Below are positions 40,915 to 45,016 of a stretch of DNA of 45,016 nucleotides, one piece after another. The DNA lies in assembly GCA_002726315.1 (NCBI GenBank), contig PBSS01000029.1, positions 1-45,016 on the forward strand, written 5' to 3'. The number at the start of each line of letters is the position of its first letter. The stretch's first letter is position 1. Under the pieces are notes generated by a model. That model was given only the letters and a program-made list of their open reading frames with translations. It was not told where the DNA came from and ran no database searches. This stretch comes from Acidimicrobiaceae bacterium. Lineage in GTDB: Bacteria > Actinomycetota > Acidimicrobiia > Acidimicrobiales > MedAcidi-G1. A program made the position numbers and the translations under genes.

Positions 40915-42666
40915 ATGGCTGAGCAGTATTTCCTTGGAACCGGAACCTCAGAACGGTTCCCTTTGTGGACTCGCGCCAACGTGGGGGAGGTCTTTCCCGA
41001 CCCGGTAGCAATGAGTTCATTCGACTTCGCCTTCGCCAACGCAGACGGGATACGCATGGCAGAATTGGGCTGGCGCGACTCGTACGTAAAGGTCGGTGCC
41101 TTCACCGAAGACGAATTCGATCCTGATCACTCGGTAATCCTCGGGGTCTTCGGGGGCTATGCGTACCTGAATGCCTCGATTATGCGCATCTATGGAGAGC
41201 GGGCTCCGGGACTTTCGGCAGCAGATATTGATGCTCAATTCTTCGGACTCCAGCCCGGCATTCCCGACTACGAACCTCACCCTGATGATGCAGACCCACA
41301 GGCCGAGGCGCGCATAGGAGCGACGTTCGGCTGGGCTCTTACGACCGATGGTTTGCCTGAAGTGGTGGCAGATGAGGCGACTGTGGATGCACTTCGTGCT
41401 CAGAGGCCTGACTTTGGGGGCATGGAGGATCTTGAGTTGTTGGATTGGGCTGAGGGAATTTTGGATGACAACTTCCGTCACCTGTTCGCACAGCACCTCT
41501 ATGTCACGCTGCTAGCGACCCTTCCAGCGGGCATTATCACGGAGGTATCTACCGCTCTAGGCCGACCTCAGGATGCATTGAAGTTGTTGGCCGGCCTTGG
41601 TGACGTTGAGTCGGCTGCACCTTCGATGGCTATGTGGGAACTGGGTCGAATGGTCGCATCCAGCAGAGAGTTGGGAACGGAGTTCGATGCCGGACTTGAT
41701 GGTCTTGATGCGCGGCTAAGAGCCCTGGAGGGTGAATCAGCAGAGGCCTTCGTAGCTGCCTTCAACGAGTTCCTCTACTCCTATGGAAGTCGTGGACCCA
41801 ACGAGTGGGAGACAAGTTGTCCAACATGGGAGACAGATCCGAATCTGGCTTTGGCGGCGATTGACCGCATGCGCCTGTCGCCTGAGCGAGCTGCTCCCAC
41901 GGGCAATCAGGCCAGAATGGCAGCGGACCGCGAACGTCTGGGTGCTGAGATGTACGAAATGCTCGCTGCTGACCCCGAGACACAGGGCCAGTTCGGAGCC
42001 GCTCTGGGTTCAGCAGGAGTCTTCATGCCGGGTCGAGAACGCACTAAGACCAACTGCATCAAACTCGTCCACGAGGCGCGGATGGCACTGTTGGAGTTCG
42101 GTAGGCGCATGTCCGAGAAGGGAGTGTTCCCATCGGTCACGAGTTACGGGATGCTGGCATTCGCCGAAGCTCGCCAGGTCGTTGAAGACCCGACTGGTTG
42201 GCGAGAAGTGATCGAAGAGAGACAGAGTATCTTCGACGAGGTTAGGGAACTTCAAGAGCCGTTCGTAGTTTTTGGCGAGGCACCTGCTCTTGCAACTTGG
42301 CCTCGCCGTGATTCCGTGGAGGTAATCCCGGTTGGACCGGGAGAGTCCATCCAGGGTGTGCCCGGATGCCCCGGCGTGTCTCGGGGTCGGGCTCGTGTCC
42401 TGACCGATAGTCACGATCCGACCTGCCTGGAACCTGGCGACGTCTTGGTAGCGCCACTTACCGATCCTTCGTGGACGCCCCTATTCGTGCCCGCCTCGGG
42501 TGTGGTGGTGGACGTAGGGGCGCCCCTCAGCCACGCCATCATAGTTAGCCGTGAACTGGGCATTCCGTGTGTCGTCTCTGCCACTGGTGCGACAAAGCGG
42601 ATTCCCGACGGCGCTCTCGTTGAGGTGAACGGTGAGACCGGCGTGGTCACGGTACTCGAGGCCTAA
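40915..42666 (+). CDS. PEP-utilising mobile-domain protein without ATP-grasp domain
   Basis: A 583-residue protein. The C-terminal 90 residues are the swivelling phosphohistidine domain of PEP-utilising enzymes (PGCPGVSRGRARVL, GDVLVAPLTDPSWTPLF, and the His near residue 540 in PLSHAIIVSRELGIPCV). The N-terminus (LWTRANVGEVFPDPVAM) is like the linker and middle part of rifampin phosphotransferase or PEP synthase relatives, and the middle is helical. The ATP-grasp PEP/pyruvate-binding domain that normally phosphorylates the His is missing, so a partner would be needed or the protein has a different function. It starts at ATG 40915, 137 bases behind tRNA-Val, and ends before a strong terminator. 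Confidence 0.75.
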   Translation: MAEQYFLGTGTSERFPLWTRANVGEVFPDPVAMSSFDFAFANADGIRMAELGWRDSYVKVGAFTEDEFDPDHSVILGVFGGYAYLNASIMRIYGERAPGLSAADIDAQFFGLQPGIPDYEPHPDDADPQAEARIGATFGWALTTDGLPEVVADEATVDALRAQRPDFGGMEDLELLDWAEGILDDNFRHLFAQHLYVTLLATLPAGIITEVSTALGRPQDALKLLAGLGDVESAAPSMAMWELGRMVASSRELGTEFDAGLDGLDARLRALEGESAEAFVAAFNEFLYSYGSRGPNEWETSCPTWETDPNLALAAIDRMRLSPERAAPTGNQARMAADRERLGAEMYEMLAADPETQGQFGAALGSAGVFMPGRERTKTNCIKLVHEARMALLEFGRRMSEKGVFPSVTSYGMLAFAEARQVVEDPTGWREVIEERQSIFDEVRELQEPFVVFGEAPALATWPRRDSVEVIPVGPGESIQGVPGCPGVSRGRARVLTDSHDPTCLEPGDVLVAPLTDPSWTPLFVPASGVVVDVGAPLSHAIIVSRELGIPCVVSATGATKRIPDGALVEVNGETGVVTVLEA

Positions 42667-42779
42667 TGCCCTAGTGGGCACTCAGGCCCTGGTCCAGCCA
42701 GCCTGACTTGAGATCGAACTGGCCATTGATCAGAGCCTGTAACAGGCACACTGCTCTCGTTGTTTGGTTCCACGACCGA

Positions 42780-42810
42780 CCGAGCCGGCGCCTTTTGGGC
42801 GCCGGCTCGG
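42780..42810. terminator. Strong GC hairpin between convergent genes
   Basis: A perfect 13-bp inverted repeat, CCGAGCCGGCGCC with GGCGCCGGCTCGG, encloses the loop TTTTG. It stands between the PEP-domain gene and the convergent binding-protein gene and should work for both. There is no U-tract after it. Confidence 0.75.
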
Positions 42811-42832
42811 CATTGATCGAGTCGAGAGACGA

Positions 42833-45016
42833 CTACTCGAAGCCGATACTGCTGTCGAGGAACTCGTTGGTGACGATGTCCGCGGCGGTTATTCCCTCGA
42901 GGATCGGTGTGTTTATCTCGGGGTTAGCGAACACTGGGATCATGATGTCGACGATTCCCTGGACGCGCTCCATGTCGAACTTGCCGACCGTGCCGTCAGG
43001 ACCATTGCCGATTAGGCCGAGGCGGCCCATCTCGGCGTTGGCGAAATCGGCCAGACCGCTTTCGTAGACCCAGCCGTCGTCGTAAACAGCGTTGACATCG
43101 ACGATCGTTGCATTGGTCTCGGCACCGTCGTGTACATAATCGATCGCCGCCTGCTGCAGTATCGGAACGAGGAGTTCGAGGCACGCGCGGTCCTCAACTA
43201 GTCGGTCGGGCCGTACTCCGTAGTTCTGCGAGTAGGTCTGGAAGCCCATGTCGTGGAGTAGTTCGTATTTGACTGGCTTTCCGTATTCCGGCGTCTCTAC
43301 CTCGTAGATGTAAGGCTCGGTGGAGGCATAGGCCTCCAGAGCGATAGCACCATCCGACGCGACCCACCGAGTCACCGAACCGTCGTAGGACTGGTCGATC
43401 TGGCTTGCATCGAAGAGACCCTCGTCGATGAGCCAATACAGGTTGTGTGCTCCCCAGAATGCCAAGAGGGTCGTGTCCCCGGGGAGGTCTGCCGCATGCT
43501 CAACACCCGGGAAGTGCTCGGGGTTCCACATGATCATCTGCGGGTTGATCTCCATAATCGCCATGACATTGACAATCGGTTGATCCAATGAGCTCCCCAC
43601 AGATCCGTCAGTACTGGCGTAGCCGAGGAAGATGTCGCGTTCCTGGTACATCTGCGACGAGACCTGCTGGTATCCGATTGCAGGACCACCCTCAACGATC
43701 TGGAGTCCGATACCGGTGTCGACCTCACCACTGGCGACGAGCCTGCCTGTCACGGTGCCGTTGGCAGCTTCGTATCCTTGGCCAAGCAATTCGTATGTTG
43801 GGCCATGCTCAGCCTGCGCGTGCCAGTCAGTCTGGATTATGAGTGGGTCCGGACACACTCCAGCGAGCGCTCCTTCCATCGGTTTGACAGGGAAGCCGAT
43901 GGAGGTGTCGATGAATTCGTTTGTCAGGATGTCATCGACAGACAAACCAGCTGGAATGTCTAGGCCTGCGAAAACGAGCTTGTCGAGCACGGTCTGGACG
44001 CGATCTGGATCCATGTTTCCGACAATCCCATCACCACCGTTGCCTACAAGACCCAAGTCCCTTTGAGCTTGAGCCGACCATGCGGCCTGCTCTTCGTTGT
44101 AGACCCAGAAGTCCTCGAACTGCGTGACCGCATCCACAATCATCTTGTTGGCGCGCTCAGGAGCAGCGTCGTATTCCACGATGGCGTGCTGAACCACGGG
44201 AACTATCAGCTCCAAGCATGGACGCAGCGCTTCTAGGTCAGATGGACGAATAGCGAGAGTCTGCGAATAGATCGGGTAGCCAGCATCGTGGAGCAGTTGA
44301 AGTTCCACGGTCTTGCCGTACTCCGGTACCTCGTTCAGGTACACATATGGCTCAGCAGAAGCGAACCCCTGCTGGGCGATCGTCGGATCAGCAGTGAACC
44401 GTGCAGGAGACCCGTCGTAAGAAGGATCAAGCTGCTCAGCAGACCAGATTCCCTCAGCGACGAATACCTCAGAGAACACACCACCAGCAAAGATGTTGAT
44501 CGTGACCCCCTGCTCGCCAAGGTCAGCCAACGACTTCACGTCGGGATGCGCATCTTTGTCCCACATGATCATCTGCGGGTTCTTCTCCAACGGAGAAATA
44601 ACCGAAAGCATCGGAGCATCCGCATGCCCCAAGATCACCTCGTCAGTACTGCCATAGCCGAAGTGAATCGAATCATCGGTGTACATGTACGCAGACACGG
44701 GAGACCAGCCAATAGCTGGGCCACCAGTACGCACCTCGATGTCGATGCCCAACGGGTGGCCACCGATTTGACCAGGACCACTCACAACCTTGTTGTCAGC
44801 ATCCACCACGTAGTCATTGGTGATCATCTGATACAACGCCCCATGTTCGGCCTCAGGGAACCAATCTGTCTGAATCACTAGAGGCGAAGGACAAACAGCA
44901 GCCAGAGTCGCCGCCCGGGCGGCGATGTCGCCTACCTGGCTGGAGCCCAGGGGTGCGTATTCGTAGACGACGTTGGCTGTTGAAGCCTCGTAGTCGTTGA
45001 CGTCGATGTTCTGTAT
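42833..45016 (-). CDS. Tandem-duplicated solute-binding-like protein (5' end cut by window)
   Basis: The coding frame continues through the window edge, giving at least 727 residues. It contains two homologous units of about 340 residues. Each opens CPxPLxIQTDWxxxAEHG, then has GPAIG, NPQMIMW, a PSYDGS or QSYDGS element, EPYxY and PEYGK, LLHDxG, ACLELxVP, GNGxDGxVG and ends NEFxDxSIGF (43850-44930 and 42833-43850 approximately). This resembles periplasmic binding proteins of the NMT1/nitrate-taurine class, here doubled in one chain. The ligand is unknown. No signal peptide is visible because the N-terminus is outside. The frame before the first unit also codes (NIDVNDYEASTANVVYEYAP), so a further domain or linker lies upstream. 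ABC subunits are not in the window. Confidence 0.78.
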   Translation of the reverse strand: MQNIDVNDYEASTANVVYEYAPLGSSQVGDIAARAATLAAVCPSPLVIQTDWFPEAEHGALYQMITNDYVVDADNKVVSGPGQIGGHPLGIDIEVRTGGPAIGWSPVSAYMYTDDSIHFGYGSTDEVILGHADAPMLSVISPLEKNPQMIMWDKDAHPDVKSLADLGEQGVTINIFAGGVFSEVFVAEGIWSAEQLDPSYDGSPARFTADPTIAQQGFASAEPYVYLNEVPEYGKTVELQLLHDAGYPIYSQTLAIRPSDLEALRPCLELIVPVVQHAIVEYDAAPERANKMIVDAVTQFEDFWVYNEEQAAWSAQAQRDLGLVGNGGDGIVGNMDPDRVQTVLDKLVFAGLDIPAGLSVDDILTNEFIDTSIGFPVKPMEGALAGVCPDPLIIQTDWHAQAEHGPTYELLGQGYEAANGTVTGRLVASGEVDTGIGLQIVEGGPAIGYQQVSSQMYQERDIFLGYASTDGSVGSSLDQPIVNVMAIMEINPQMIMWNPEHFPGVEHAADLPGDTTLLAFWGAHNLYWLIDEGLFDASQIDQSYDGSVTRWVASDGAIALEAYASTEPYIYEVETPEYGKPVKYELLHDMGFQTYSQNYGVRPDRLVEDRACLELLVPILQQAAIDYVHDGAETNATIVDVNAVYDDGWVYESGLADFANAEMGRLGLIGNGPDGTVGKFDMERVQGIVDIMIPVFANPEINTPILEGITAADIVTNEFLDSSIGFE

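Noticed and set aside
1-45016. Insertion sequences, prophage, CRISPR arrays, toxin-antitoxin or defence genes.
   Set aside because: No transposase, integrase, direct-repeat array or recognisable defence domain was found on either strand.

Overview
The window looks like chromosomal DNA of a free-living actinobacterium, most likely a marine member of the Acidimicrobiia. This rests on gene content and order, not on a database search. The supporting signs are: PhoH-YbeY-CorC-Era followed by UppS-RecO, RDD and dimeric glycyl-tRNA synthetase; SufB followed by a small four-cysteine protein; a fatty acyl-CoA reductase fused to a HAD-IB phosphatase; the Fe-S protein/DUF3501/rubrerythrin set; moderate GC; and many GTG starts with 1-4 base overlaps. 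I see no insertion sequences, prophage genes or CRISPR arrays.

Layout. 1-3264: an amino-acid ABC transporter (permease cut by the window edge, then its lipoprotein binding protein) and a divergent phosphotriesterase-family hydrolase. 3261-7829: a membrane protein, an acyl-CoA synthetase, a chorismate mutase, a diiron ferritin-like protein and its TetR regulator. 7936-10928: DUF3501, a CCG-type Fe-S protein, rubrerythrin and a SelW-like selenoprotein. 10972-13229: a lipid kinase, a cupredoxin lipoprotein and a PuuD-like membrane protein. 13389-19122: a one-directional run of acyl-CoA ligase, MauE-like protein, D-2-hydroxyacid dehydrogenase, thioredoxin-like protein, UGSC selenoprotein and a thioredoxin-fusion selenoprotein. 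19325-21205: flavin reductase, gamma-carbonic-anhydrase-like protein and alpha/beta hydrolase. 21334-30784: mostly housekeeping genes plus one decayed esterase fragment. 30811-37745: acyltransferase, LarA-like protein, zinc alcohol dehydrogenase, reductase/HAD fusion and TetR. 37747-42666: Ddl, MurF, zinc-ribbon protein, tRNA-Val and a PEP-mobile-domain protein. 42833-45016: a large tandem-duplicated solute-binding-like protein, cut by the window edge.

The most important result is three in-frame UGA codons that standard gene calling would read as stops. They lie in a SelW/Rdx-like protein (10893-10895, CVPU), a UGSC-family protein (17348-17350, UGSCTTC) and at the junction of an N-terminal thioredoxin and a C-terminal TDGLPVV-type domain (18763-18765, KPGUGS). 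In each case coding continues in frame past the UGA. A 6-bp hairpin follows, whose 3-5 nt loop starts 17-20 nt after the UGA and has G in its first two positions, which is the known geometry of bacterial SECIS elements. Two of the genes overlap by ATGA and lead a probable thiol/selenol redox operon. No Sec machinery (selA, selB, selC, selD) is in this window and it would have to lie elsewhere in the genome.
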